62,142 bases of DNA from Streptomyces cellostaticus (GCF_001513965.1 NZ_KQ948050.1:1-62142), one strand, 5' to 3'; shown: positions 7,957-16,599, counted from the first letter of the stretch. Notes: generated from the sequence alone by a model not told the origin. Translations and numbers: made by a program.

Positions 7957-8249
7957 GTGGGATCTGCGCCGGTTCGACGGCGCCCGCCGCCGGCCCGGGC
8001 AGGTTCGGGCTCGCCACGGAACGGCTCCGTATGTCGCAGCCGCCGCTGAGCCAGGCGATCCTCCAGCTGGAACGCCGGCTGGGCGTACGGCTGTTCGACC
8101 GCAGCGGGCGCAAGGTGACGCTCACCGAGACCGGCCGGGCCTTCGCTGCGGAGTGCCGCGAGCCGGTGGCGGCCGCGCAGCACGCGCAGGAGGTCGCCGG
8201 GCAGGTCGAGGCGGGGCTCGTCGGCACCCTGCGGCTCGGCGTCGTCTGA
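7957..8249 (+). pseudogene. Truncated, frameshifted LysR-family regulator
   Basis: The N-terminal winged helix-turn-helix of a LysR-type regulator is readable (ATERLRMSQPPLSQAILQLE and RLGVRLFDRSGRKVTLTETG), but the first residues are out of frame: a GTG-start reading DLRRF is visible near 7957 in another frame. The frame stops at 8249 after GTLRLGVV, so the whole effector-binding domain (about 200 aa) is missing. The break coincides with the start of the deiminase remnant, as if a deletion joined two genes. Confidence 0.75.
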
Positions 8250-9698
8250 AGGTCACTGCGGGCGCCAGGCACACCCACGTCTTCCGCAAGCGTTCGAGCA
8301 GGTGGATCTTCGTCACGCCCCGGACCCGGCTGACCGCCGCCGAGTTGCGCTCGGGCGTGGAGCCCGGTGTCGAGGCCACCGACGTGATCCGGGACCCGGC
8401 GAAGTGGGACGGCCGGGCGGTGATCCGCCTGACGACGACGTCCGCCGGCCGGACCTCCTCCGACTCGGTCACCCTGGGCGACGCTCCGCTTCTGACTCAG
8501 CACCACCTCCAGTGAAGAAGGCCGGTATCACCAAGCCTCTGGTCACCTTCGACAAGTACGGGGCCCCCTGGACCCAGGACTTCGTGGAGCCCGCCTACGT
8601 CAGCATGACCGGCCCGGGCGGCCACCGGCAGGTCATGCGGGTGATGCTGCGCTCTGCCCAGGCGGACCGGGAGGCGGGCCGCGAGCTGTTCGAGAAGGTG
8701 CGCGGCCGCGACATCGGCGTCGTACAGGTCACCGACCGGGCCCGCCCGGACGACTGGTCGCTCAACTCCATGGGGAACCTGGAGACCGTTCCGCCCTGTG
8801 CGCACGGCGGGCGCTCGTTCCCGGCCGGGCGCATCATCATGGGCGAGCGCAAGGACAGCGGGGCGCGCTCGTCGAAGGTGATGCGGACGCTGCTCGGGGC
8901 GCAGGGCCTCCAGGACCCGCTGCTGCTGGACACCTCGTGGCTGGGCGTCGGACACGTCGACGAGTTCGTGCAGTTGCTGCCCGCCGACACCCCGCGCGGC
9001 CTGCGGATCGGCGTCGCCGACCCGCAGGCCGGACTGCGGTTGCTGCGCGATGCCCGACGCGACGGCCACGGCAGGACGAAGATGTTCTCCGTCCCGGCGG
9101 CGAAGGGCGTACCGGCGCCGAAGGAGACCATCGACCAGGCGCTCGCCTCCCGGCATCTGATGGCCGACAACGAGAGGGCGGCACGGCGCATCGCGGCCAC
9201 CCTGGAGATCCTGAAGCGGGCGACGGGCGTCACCGACGACGAGATCGTTCGGGTACCCGCCCTGTACACGCGCGAGGCGGAAGCACCGGACAACGGCCGG
9301 GGGCCACCCCCGTACCGCGCCTGACGCGGATGGGCGCCGGCTCCGCCCTGGTGGACGCGCTCGGCCGGCACGGCCGGCAGAAGTGACTCGCCGGGAACGG
9401 GACCGCCTCTCGTGCGGCGGCCCCGGCGACGGTGACGACCAGCGCGTACGTCCCCGTCGCCGTCAACGGCGTACTCCTGGGCCGCGACCGCTACCTCGCC
9501 CCGCGGCAGTGGGGACCGGTCATCGGCGGCAAGGACGTCTTCACCGAGGCGGTCGACGCCACCTACCGGCGTGCCGGACTGAAGGTGTCGTACATCGACG
9601 ACCACTACACGTACCACCTCGGCATGGGCGAGGTGCACTGCGGCACGAACACCCTGCGCAACGTGTCGGCCGCGTGGTGGCAGCTCCCGGCGCGCTGA
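8246..9698 (+). pseudogene. Broken protein-arginine deiminase (PAD) family gene
   Basis: Three reading-frame segments together spell a PAD-type catalytic domain. 8246-8515 gives an N-terminal part ending DAPLLTQHHLQ; 8512-9324 gives the core, with KPLVTFDKYGAPWTQDFVEP, a LETVPP/GRIIMGE strand pair and GHVDEF (the catalytic His and Asp); 9388-9698 gives the C-terminal part with QWGPVIGGKD and GEVHCGTN (the catalytic Cys). The joins contain stops and frame changes, and about 25 residues seem lost at 8513. Intact homologues convert peptidyl-arginine to citrulline and are secreted in Streptomyces. Here the gene cannot make one chain without repair, although all catalytic residues persist. Confidence 0.8.
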
Positions 9699-9782
9699 CC
9701 GGCATGCACGGTTCCCCGGCGCAGGCCGACACCGTCCGCGCCACCGGCGTAGCCTGTCGAAGCAGCACGGGGAGTCGGGGAA

Positions 9783-10688
9783 ATGGTGGATCTGAGCAGC
9801 AGGCAGGTGGGGGAAGCGTCGGCCCCGGTCCACCACGGTGAGGTTCTGCAGGGACTGTTCACCGAGGGGGGCGTACTCCGCCGAGGGCTGGTCACTCTCC
9901 CCTGCCCCCTGTACTCCGTGCACGCGACGTTCACCACGAACGGCCGACCCAGGCTCTCCGTCTCCCCCGGCTGGAAGAGCAAGGCGAGGACAGCCGCCCA
10001 ACTCACCCTTGGGCTGTTCGGGCTGCCTGTTGGCGGACACCTGGAGATACACAGTGAGGTACCGCTCTCGCGTGGCTTCGGGTCGTCCACGAGCGACGTG
10101 CTTGCTGCCATCGGCGCCGTACAGGACAGGTTTTCGCTGCGGTTGTCCGCGCAGGAGACGGCCCGGCTCGCCGTCCGCGCGGAAACCGCCTCGGACTCAC
10201 TGATGTTCGGGCCGGATTCGGTCCTCTTCGCGCATCGGGACGGTGTGCTGATCGAGGACTTCGGCTACCCGTTGCCGGCCGTGCACGTGCTGGGTTTCGG
10301 GTCCAGGCCGGACCGAGCCGGCCGCGGGGTGGAGACCCTGGCCCTGCCGCCCGCGCGCTACACGGACCAGGAGGTCCGGCAGTTCGCCGAGCTACGCGCC
10401 ATGCTCCGCGAGGCGATCCTCGCCAAGGACGTGCGGCTGTTCGGGCTGGTGGCCACCGCCAGCGCCAGGCTCAACCAGCGCCACCTGCCCGTCCCCCGGC
10501 TCGACCGCCTTCTGGCGATCGTCGCGGAAACGCGCGCGGTCGGTCTTCAGGTCTCGCACAGCGGAGACATCGCGGGACTGCTCTTCGACCGCGACGATCC
10601 CGATCTCGACGCCCGCTCGGGCTACGCCGAGGAGTTGTTGCGCAGCACCGGCGTGGTCGAGCTGTGGAAGTTCACGACACCCGAATGA
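9783..10688 (+). CDS. GHMP-family kinase (PduX-like)
   Basis: 301-aa small-molecule kinase of the GHMP superfamily. An N-terminal V-H-H-G-E-V-L-Q-G motif is followed by the glycine-rich ATP loop PLSRGFGSSTSDVLA at about residues 95-109, and a C-terminal HSGDIAGLLFD stretch corresponds to motif 3. The closest named relatives I know are PduX-like L-threonine kinases, which supply threonine phosphate for cobalamin salvage, but no cobalamin gene lies nearby, so the substrate is open. No operon partners: a pseudogene precedes and a repeat follows. Confidence 0.7.
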   Translation: MVDLSSRQVGEASAPVHHGEVLQGLFTEGGVLRRGLVTLPCPLYSVHATFTTNGRPRLSVSPGWKSKARTAAQLTLGLFGLPVGGHLEIHSEVPLSRGFGSSTSDVLAAIGAVQDRFSLRLSAQETARLAVRAETASDSLMFGPDSVLFAHRDGVLIEDFGYPLPAVHVLGFGSRPDRAGRGVETLALPPARYTDQEVRQFAELRAMLREAILAKDVRLFGLVATASARLNQRHLPVPRLDRLLAIVAETRAVGLQVSHSGDIAGLLFDRDDPDLDARSGYAEELLRSTGVVELWKFTTPE

Positions 10689-10706
10689 ACGGGCCCTGCC
10701 TCACGA

Positions 10707-10752
10707 CGAAGCAACGAAGCAACGAAGCAACGAAGCAACGAAGCAACGAAGC
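10707..10752. repeat. 8-bp tandem repeat, CGAAGCAA x5 plus partial
   Basis: Five perfect copies of CGAAGCAA and a sixth, CGAAGCGT, directly behind the GHMP kinase and before the peptidase gene. The block is AT-richer than its surroundings. It is a likely variable-number repeat; no gene uses it. Confidence 0.95.
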
Positions 10753-10795
10753 GTCAAACATGACATACATGATCTCTTGCTGAAATAGTACGATC

Positions 10796-10861
10796 ATGGA
10801 CATCGCGACTGCCGCCAGTCGGCCGATCCGTGCTCTCCCTGCGCGCCGGTTCCTCCGGTGA
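10796..10861 (+). CDS. Possible 21-aa leader peptide
   Basis: A short ATG frame, reading MDIATAASRPIRALPARRFLR, whose TGA overlaps the GTG start of the M1 peptidase as GTGA. The peptidase start itself has no Shine-Dalgarno, so translation through this leader could deliver ribosomes to it. TAGTAC lies just upstream of the ATG and could be a -10 box giving a nearly leaderless message. Alternatively this is chance. Confidence 0.3.
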   Translation: MDIATAASRPIRALPARRFLR

Positions 10862-12375
10862 AGGCGTGTACCCGCCGCGCAGCCCTCGCCCTGACCGGTG
10901 CCGTCGGTGTCACGGGCGCCGCCGTCTTCATCGTCGTCCTCCCCCGCGCCGAGCACCGCGCGCCGGCGCACGCCGGGCATCCCGCGCCCCGTGCCTCCGC
11001 CGAGGCCCCGTCCCCCGGCGCCCGGGGCATCGGCGACCCGCTGCTGCCGCTCGACGGCAACGGCGGCTACACGGTCGCCCGCTACACCCTCACCTTCGAC
11101 TGGCGCGCACCCCGCACGCCCTTCCCGGCCACCACCGCCATCAGGGCCACCGCCACCCAGGTCCTGTCCCGCTTCGACCTCGACTTCGCGGGCAACACGC
11201 TGCACACGGTCACCGTCGACGGCACCCCGGCCAAGGCCGTACGCGAGGGCGACGAGCTCGTCGTCACTCCGGCGCAGCCGATCCCCCGGGGCCGTGCGTT
11301 CACCGTCCGGGTCGCCTACACCGCCGACCCGACGCAGCGACGGCACCGCGACGACGCGATCCAGGACTACGGCTGGGTGCCCACGCCCGACGGCATCCTG
11401 CTGTCTCCCCAGCCCGACGGCGCCAAGATGGTCTTCCCGGCCGACGACCACCCCAGCGTGCGCGCGCCGTTCACCTTCCGCATCACCACCCCGCCGGGCC
11501 TGACCGCGGTGGCCAACGGGCGGCTCGTCGAACACGTACGGCAACCCGACGGACGGGTCCGGTGGACGTACGACTCCGAGCATCCGGTCGCGGCCCAGCT
11601 GGTCCAGCTGGCCATCGGAAAGCTCGCCTTCGAGGACAGCAGGGGCCCGGGCGGGCTGCCCGTGCGGGACGTGGTCCCGGAAGGCCTGGTCGGCGACACC
11701 GAGGCATACCGTGCGCTCACCCCCGAGCACCTGGCCTGGCTGGAACAGCGGCTCGGCCCTTACCCCTTCCGCCGCTACGGCGTCCTGGTCGGGGACACCG
11801 ACCTGCCGGTGGCACTGGAGACGCAGTCGCTGTCCGTCGTGCCGAGCGCCGACCTGCTGGGCGACCGGATCGACGCCGAGCGCAACCTCGTCCACGAACT
11901 CGCCCACCACTGGACCGGCGACAGCGTGGCGATCCGGCGGTGGTCCGACCTGTGGCTGAGCGAGGGACACGCCCGTTTCTACGAGCTTCTGTACGCCGAC
12001 ACGCGCGGCGGCCCCGGCCTGGAGGACATGATGCGGGCCGCGTACGCACAGCACGACCAGTGGCGGCACGACGACGGCGCGCCCGCCCAGCCCACCGAGC
12101 CGGCCCTGTTCCGGCAGATGCGCTACGACGGCTCGGCGCTGGTGCTCTACGCACTCAGGGAGAAGGTGGGCGAGGACACCTTCGACCGGATCGAACGGTC
12201 CTGGGTGACCACGTACCGGGGCCGGGCCGCCGGCACCCAGGACTTCGTCAGGCTCGCGTCCGACGTCGCAGGCGAGGATCTGACTCCCTTTCTGACGCCG
12301 TGGCTGTACGGGGCGCACACCCCGCCCATGCCCGGGCACCCCGACTGGCAGGTGGACCCGGTCGAGGAGGACTGA
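10858..12375 (+). CDS. Exported M1-family metallopeptidase
   Basis: 505-aa zinc aminopeptidase of the gluzincin M1 family. The N terminus has a twin-arginine-like start (TRRAALALTGAVGV) and a hydrophobic stretch to about residue 28, so it is exported or membrane-anchored. The zinc site is HELAH at residues 346-350 with Glu369 in WLSEGHA. The exopeptidase motif usually reading GAMEN is weak here (VALETQS at about 320). The beta-sheet N-terminal domain spans about 50-250. The GTG at 10858 lacks a Shine-Dalgarno and may be coupled to a leader frame. A set of alternating hairpins at 12503-12542 follows. Confidence 0.85.
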   Translation: MKACTRRAALALTGAVGVTGAAVFIVVLPRAEHRAPAHAGHPAPRASAEAPSPGARGIGDPLLPLDGNGGYTVARYTLTFDWRAPRTPFPATTAIRATATQVLSRFDLDFAGNTLHTVTVDGTPAKAVREGDELVVTPAQPIPRGRAFTVRVAYTADPTQRRHRDDAIQDYGWVPTPDGILLSPQPDGAKMVFPADDHPSVRAPFTFRITTPPGLTAVANGRLVEHVRQPDGRVRWTYDSEHPVAAQLVQLAIGKLAFEDSRGPGGLPVRDVVPEGLVGDTEAYRALTPEHLAWLEQRLGPYPFRRYGVLVGDTDLPVALETQSLSVVPSADLLGDRIDAERNLVHELAHHWTGDSVAIRRWSDLWLSEGHARFYELLYADTRGGPGLEDMMRAAYAQHDQWRHDDGAPAQPTEPALFRQMRYDGSALVLYALREKVGEDTFDRIERSWVTTYRGRAAGTQDFVRLASDVAGEDLTPFLTPWLYGAHTPPMPGHPDWQVDPVEED

Positions 12376-12502
12376 GCCCTCCGCCGCCGAAGCGGACGGG
12401 CTGCCGCCGACCGGGTGGCCTCGGCCCTCGGCTGGTCCACGCCGGTGACGCTCGGCGCGACGCGGCGCGCGAGGCACGGAAACGTACGAGGGGTGACGTG
12501 AT

Positions 12503-12542
12503 GGGCAACCGTCTTTGCCCTGAAGGGCAACCCCCTTTGCCC
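12503..12542 (+). promoter_or_regulatory. Alternating hairpin set, possible attenuator
   Basis: Four short segments alternate: GGGCAA (12503-12508), TTGCCC (12515-12520), GGGCAA (12525-12530), TTGCCC (12537-12542). Segment 2 can pair with 1 or 3, and 3 with 2 or 4, so mutually exclusive hairpins can form about 50 bases before the amidase start. Confidence 0.45.
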
Positions 12543-12589
12543 CGGTCGCGTTTGTCCTGGCCGCGCTGAACCTCGTCGGAGGCACCTCC

Positions 12590-14572
12590 ATGAAAAAACG
12601 CGTCGCCCCGCGCATCTCCAGTGCCGTACGCGGGCACCGGCGGATCATCTGCGTGACCGCTTCGGCGGCGCTTCTGGTTCCGTTGCTGATCGACCGCTCG
12701 GGCGAGGCCGGCCCACCGGCCGACCAACGCCTGCAAGACGACTACACGGCCGCCGCGAACGAGTACCGCGTGCCCCGAAGCATCCTCATGGGCGTGTCCT
12801 ACCTGCAGTCGAGGTGGGACTCCCATCCGGGCATCCCGAGCGTCGTCGGCGGCTACGGGCCGATGCACCTGGTGGACGCCCATGGGTCCGGGGCGCGGCA
12901 GCCGGGCCGGCCGCACGCGGTGACGGCGGGGCCGCCCGGCTCCCGCCCGCAGAACTCGCCGGCCGGCACCACCGGGCAGTCGGCGGACCTCCGCAGGGCC
13001 GCCGGCCTGATCGGACTACCTGCCGCGCAGCTGCGGACCGACGACGACGCCAACGTCCGCGGTGGCGCGGCCCTCCTCGCGGCGGCCCAACGACAGCTCG
13101 GCAAGCCGCTCAGCCCCAACCCGGTGGACTGGTGGGAGGCCGTGGCACGCTTCCCGGGCACGACCGACCGTGCGTCGGCGGTGGTGTACGCGGACGACGT
13201 CTTCGATGTGATCCGCCGGGGCGCGCACCGCACCACCGACGGGGGGCAGCGCGTCAGCCTGCCCGCGAGCCCCCGCGTCCGCCCGCCCGCTCCCCTCGCC
13301 CAGGCACCACGGCGGCCGACGGAGGTCGACTGCCCGGCAGAGCTGTCCTGCTCCTGGCTGAAGGCGCCGTACGTCGAGATCGACGACGACGAGTACGGCA
13401 ACCACCAACTGGCCGACCGGCCCAGGGACCAGCGGATCGACTACATCGTCATCCACGACACCGAGGCTCCGCTGACGTCGATGCTCCAGACCATCCAGGA
13501 TCCGGAGGAGTCGTCCTGGCACTACTCCATCCGCTCCAGCGACGGCCACGTCACCCAGCACATCAGGATCAAGGACGCGGCCTGGCACTCCGGCAGTCAG
13601 TTCGTGAACGCCCGCTCGATCGGCATCGAGCACGAGGGATTTTTGCGGCAGCCCGACGCCTGGTACACGGAGCAGATGTACCGGTCCTCGGCCCGCCTGG
13701 TGAAGTATCTGGCGAAGAAGTACGGGGTGCCGCTCGACCGGCAGCACGTCTTCGGCCACGACAACGTACCGGCCCCGACCGAGGACACCATCCCGGACAT
13801 GCACGACGACCCCGGCCCCTTCTGGGACTGGCGGCACTACTTCGACCTGCTCGGCGCGCCGCTCAGGGCCACGGCCGGTCCGAACAGCGACATCGTGATG
13901 ATCCTGCCGGACTACGCCCACCACAAGCCGCTGTTCACGGGGTGCACCAAGGGCGGTGTGCAGTGTGCGCCGCACGGCTCCAGCGCCGTCCGCCTGCGCA
14001 CCGAGCCGGACGACGACGCTCCGCTGATCCAGGACCCGGGCCGGCGCCCCGACGGCGACGACTCCACGGCGGACGTCGACGACCTGGGGTCACGGGTCTC
14101 CGCGGGCCAGAGCTTCGCGGTCGCCGAACGCAGCGGCGACTGGACGGCGATCTGGTACCAGGGCCGGAAGGCCTGGTTCAAGAACCCGGAGAAGCATCCG
14201 ACCGCTGTCGGTGCGCGCGGCCGGATGGTGACCCCGAAGGACGGCCTGAGGGAGGTCGAGGTGTTCGGCCGCGCCCTTCCGGAGGAGGACGCCTACCCGG
14301 AGGAGGTGGACGAGCAGCCCGAGTCGTCGCCGCTCCCGTACACCCTTCGCGCAGGTCAGCGGTATGTGACGCAGTCCCGCGTGCTCGGTTCCTACCTGGA
14401 GAAGGCGTCCGGCGGCGACTCCCCGTCACCAGTGGTGCAGGGCCAGGAGGCGTACTACGAGATCCAGCTCGGCCACCGGCTCGCCTACGTCCGGGCGAGC
14501 GATGTGGACGTGGTGACCGCGTCGGCCGCGGCGGGCCCGCCCGGACACGCGGCACGCCCTCCCCTGCGCTGA
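12590..14572 (+). CDS. Secreted N-acetylmuramoyl-L-alanine amidase
   Basis: 660-aa exported cell-wall hydrolase. After a signal sequence (basic start, hydrophobic residues about 18-33) comes a region at about 45-210 resembling the lysozyme-like N-terminal part seen in Streptomyces amidases (RVPRSILMGVSYLQSRW). The zinc amidase_2 domain lies at about 284-410, from DYIVIHDTE through WHYSIRSSDGHVTQHI to HVFGHDNVP, providing the two zinc His and the acidic residues. The C-terminal 250 residues look like SH3-like wall-binding repeats (AVAERSGDWTAIWYQGRKAWF). A strong GGAGG precedes the ATG. It should cleave the bond between MurNAc and the stem peptide. Confidence 0.9.
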   Translation: MKKRVAPRISSAVRGHRRIICVTASAALLVPLLIDRSGEAGPPADQRLQDDYTAAANEYRVPRSILMGVSYLQSRWDSHPGIPSVVGGYGPMHLVDAHGSGARQPGRPHAVTAGPPGSRPQNSPAGTTGQSADLRRAAGLIGLPAAQLRTDDDANVRGGAALLAAAQRQLGKPLSPNPVDWWEAVARFPGTTDRASAVVYADDVFDVIRRGAHRTTDGGQRVSLPASPRVRPPAPLAQAPRRPTEVDCPAELSCSWLKAPYVEIDDDEYGNHQLADRPRDQRIDYIVIHDTEAPLTSMLQTIQDPEESSWHYSIRSSDGHVTQHIRIKDAAWHSGSQFVNARSIGIEHEGFLRQPDAWYTEQMYRSSARLVKYLAKKYGVPLDRQHVFGHDNVPAPTEDTIPDMHDDPGPFWDWRHYFDLLGAPLRATAGPNSDIVMILPDYAHHKPLFTGCTKGGVQCAPHGSSAVRLRTEPDDDAPLIQDPGRRPDGDDSTADVDDLGSRVSAGQSFAVAERSGDWTAIWYQGRKAWFKNPEKHPTAVGARGRMVTPKDGLREVEVFGRALPEEDAYPEEVDEQPESSPLPYTLRAGQRYVTQSRVLGSYLEKASGGDSPSPVVQGQEAYYEIQLGHRLAYVRASDVDVVTASAAAGPPGHAARPPLR

Positions 14573-14607
14573 CCCGGCCCGGTGGATGGGCCGGTGGGTG
14601 GGCCGGG
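14573..14607 (+). terminator. GC hairpin between convergent genes
   Basis: CCCGGCCC at 14573-14580, directly after the amidase stop codon, pairs with GGGCCGGG at 14600-14607. It lies between the amidase and the convergent gene ending at 14657. Confidence 0.6.
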
Positions 14608-14656
14608 CGGCCAGGACGACGACACGACCGCCGTGCCGGGCCCGCGGCCGCCCCGG

Positions 14657-15154
14657 TCAGCCCTGTGCGCGCTTCTTGCGGCGTTTCCGGTTCGGCCGGT
14701 GCGGGCGCTGGAGCGTGTCCAACTCGCCTATGGCGGCCCGGATGTGCGGCGGGTCGCCCGGAGTGGCCGCACCGGCGCACCACCACGACGGGCGCCCGGA
14801 CACCTTGCGTACATGCATCCCCAGGTCGTGCACGGAGCAGATCGGCCACGCCTGCCACAGGCGCTCCGTGACCGTGTCCTGGGCGGCTTCGGCGACGGCC
14901 GCGAGGGCGTCGGCGGCGGTACGGGGCCCGGCCCACAAGGAGTTCCCGTGCCACTGGCCGTCGGCGAGGGCGACGTGGACCTGCTCCGGTTCGCCGTCCT
15001 CCCAGGGCGGCAGTGCCATGAGACACAGGGGCCGCTGCTCCGGCAGGGTCACCGCCAGGTCCCGGTTGACCGCCGCCAGGGCCACGTCCCAGAGCGGGTG
15101 TTCGCCGGCGGGTACGAAGCGCGGGTCGGGCCGGTGGAAGGGCGAGTGATGCAT
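14657..15154 (-). CDS. Conserved hypothetical protein
   Basis: 165-aa soluble protein without a recognised domain. It contains a Cys and His in WPICSVHDLGMHVR and a W-W-C-A-G stretch, then ends in a very basic tail (RPNRKRRKKR), perhaps a nucleic-acid contact or simply a solubility tail. GGGAGAGGA lies ahead of the ATG. Streptomyces genomes often carry a protein of this type with the C-S-V-H-D-x-G pattern. It lies 33 bases downstream of the MarR gene on the same strand, so it may be co-transcribed with it. Confidence 0.7.
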   Translation of the reverse strand: MHHSPFHRPDPRFVPAGEHPLWDVALAAVNRDLAVTLPEQRPLCLMALPPWEDGEPEQVHVALADGQWHGNSLWAGPRTAADALAAVAEAAQDTVTERLWQAWPICSVHDLGMHVRKVSGRPSWWCAGAATPGDPPHIRAAIGELDTLQRPHRPNRKRRKKRAQG

Positions 15155-15187
15155 GGGGTCATCCTCTCCCCTGCACCCGCACTCCTG

Positions 15188-15619
15188 TCATCTCGTTTCC
15201 CACTCGGTCAGCCTGTGCAGCGCCTCGGCCGTACGGCCGAATCCGTCGTCCCCGAGGAGGCCGCGCAGTTCGGTGTTGAAGCGGTCGACCTCGGGCCTGG
15301 CGGCGTCCAGTGCGGTCGACCCGGTGTCGGTCAGCTCCAGCACGACAGCGCGGTGTTCGCGCGGATGCGCGGCTCTGGTCAGCAGCCCGGCCGTGACGAG
15401 CCGTCGTACCAGACCGGTGACGGCCGGCTCCCCGAGGCCGAGCGCGCGGGCCAGTTCGCCCTGGGTGAGGCCCGGCCTGTCGTGCACCGCGTACAGGGCG
15501 CCGAGCTGGGCCGTGGTGATGCCGGCGGCGGCCAGGCAGCGCCGGTCCGCCGTCGTGCGCAGCCGGTGCGCGGCGCGCTGAAGGAGGAAGAACAGGCGCT
15601 GGTCGGCGGGCTCGGACAT
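15188..15619 (-). CDS. MarR-family transcriptional regulator
   Basis: 143-aa winged-helix regulator. The central helix-turn-helix is clear (ITTAQLGALYAVHDRPGLTQGELARALGL, then GEPAVTGLVRRLVTAGLL) with the wing R-A-A-H-P-R-E-H-R-A-V-V-L-E-L-T. Start 15619 is taken because longer frames run through the operator and the divergent gene. It is divergent from a thioesterase gene, with a perfect 24-bp palindrome between them, so it probably represses both genes and responds to an aromatic or acyl ligand. Confidence 0.9.
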   Translation of the reverse strand: MSEPADQRLFFLLQRAAHRLRTTADRRCLAAAGITTAQLGALYAVHDRPGLTQGELARALGLGEPAVTGLVRRLVTAGLLTRAAHPREHRAVVLELTDTGSTALDAARPEVDRFNTELRGLLGDDGFGRTAEALHRLTEWETR

Positions 15620-15655
15620 GGGCCGATCTTGACAGACGCACCCCGTCGGCACCAC

Positions 15656-15679
15656 CCTCACTTCACTGGTGAAGTGAGG
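15656..15679. promoter_or_regulatory. Perfect palindrome, likely MarR operator
   Basis: CCTCACTTCAC, two central bases, then GTGAAGTGAGG: 11-bp arms with no mismatch. It sits 37 bases upstream of the MarR start and just ahead of the thioesterase start. A TTGACA at 15629-15634 on the plus strand may be the -35 box of the thioesterase promoter. Confidence 0.8.
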
Positions 15680-15686
15680 TGCGTGC

Positions 15687-16184
15687 GTGAAGGACACCGG
15701 GGACGTGACGGACACCCTCGACCTGGAATCGGCCCGCGAGGCCCTGGCGGCGCAGCCGTTCAGCGTGCTGCTCGGGACACGGCTGGTGGCCTTCGGGGCC
15801 GGCGCGGCCACGCTCGAACTCGACATCCGCGAGGAGCTGCTCCAGCAGCACGGTTTCCTGCACGGCGGGGTCCTCGGCTACGCGGCGGACAACGCCCTGA
15901 CGTTCGCCGCCGGTGCCGTGCTCGGCCCCCGTGTCGTCACCGCCGGTTTCACCATCGACTATCTGCGGCCGGCCACCGGCACCCTCCTGCACGCCGAGGC
16001 CCACGTCGTCCGGGCCGGCCGCACCCGCGCCGTGTGCCGCTGCGACGTGTCCGCCATCGCCGCCGACGGCACGCCCCGGTTGTGTGCGGTGGCCCAGGGA
16101 ACCGTTTCGGTGGCCGGACACGCGCAGAGCTGGACCGGCCGCCCGCTGCAGCCTTCGAAGGACGCCCGCTGGACGCACTCCTGA
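15687..16184 (+). CDS. PaaI-family hotdog thioesterase
   Basis: 165-aa acyl-CoA thioesterase of the hotdog fold. The diagnostic HGGVLGYAADNAL helix is at about residues 54-66, followed by the strand VTAGFTIDYLRPATG. Hydrolysis of aryl- or acyl-CoA is the family activity. The GTG at 15687 is the first start after the operator. It is divergent from and presumably controlled by the MarR gene. The exact substrate is unknown. Confidence 0.85.
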   Translation: MKDTGDVTDTLDLESAREALAAQPFSVLLGTRLVAFGAGAATLELDIREELLQQHGFLHGGVLGYAADNALTFAAGAVLGPRVVTAGFTIDYLRPATGTLLHAEAHVVRAGRTRAVCRCDVSAIAADGTPRLCAVAQGTVSVAGHAQSWTGRPLQPSKDARWTHS

Positions 16185-16239
16185 CGAGCCGTGAGACTGG
16201 TTCGCGTCCGACGCCCCCCGGCTCTCCAGGACGGTGACC

Positions 16240-16599
16240 ATGGAAGAGGAAGTCCCCCGCGTCGAACTCACCCCACAGGCCGCCGAGCTGGTGCGCCGGC
16301 TGCGGGCCGAGCACGGCCCGCTGATGTTCCACCAGTCCGGCGGCTGCTGCGACGGCAGTGCGCCCATGTGCTACCCGGACGGCGAGTTCCGTACCGGCGG
16401 CTCGGACGTGCTCCTCGCGGAGCTGGCGGTGGAGGGTGTCGAGGAGCCCGTGACCTTCTGGATGTCGAGGAGCCAGTACGAGGTGTGGAGCCACACCCGG
16501 CTGATCGTGGACGTGGTACCCGGACGGGGGAGCGGATTCTCGCTGGAGGCACCCGAGGGGGTGCGTTTTCTCACCCGTTCTCGCGTAGTCGACGCCTAG
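16240..16599 (+). CDS. DUF779 protein
   Basis: 119-aa protein of the DUF779 family, recognised by HQSGGCCDGSAPMCYPDGEF, in which four cysteines could bind a metal. DUF779 genes usually follow an NAD-dependent aldehyde dehydrogenase, but here none is adjacent; the upstream neighbour is the thioesterase, 55 bases away. The ATG at 16240 has AGGA at a good distance; a GTG two codons earlier is possible. Function unknown. Confidence 0.8.
   Translation: MEEEVPRVELTPQAAELVRRLRAEHGPLMFHQSGGCCDGSAPMCYPDGEFRTGGSDVLLAELAVEGVEEPVTFWMSRSQYEVWSHTRLIVDVVPGRGSGFSLEAPEGVRFLTRSRVVDA

Noticed and set aside
1025..9698. Complete integrative element with attachment sites
   Set aside because: Only a recombinase tail remains; no tRNA target and no matching flanking direct repeats were seen.
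10707..10752. CRISPR-like array
   Set aside because: Units are only 8 bp with no spacers and no cas genes anywhere in the window; it is a simple tandem repeat.
15629..15657. Complete sigma-70-type promoter for the thioesterase
   Set aside because: TTGACA is present but no acceptable -10 hexamer is found at the right distance, so only the operator is reported.
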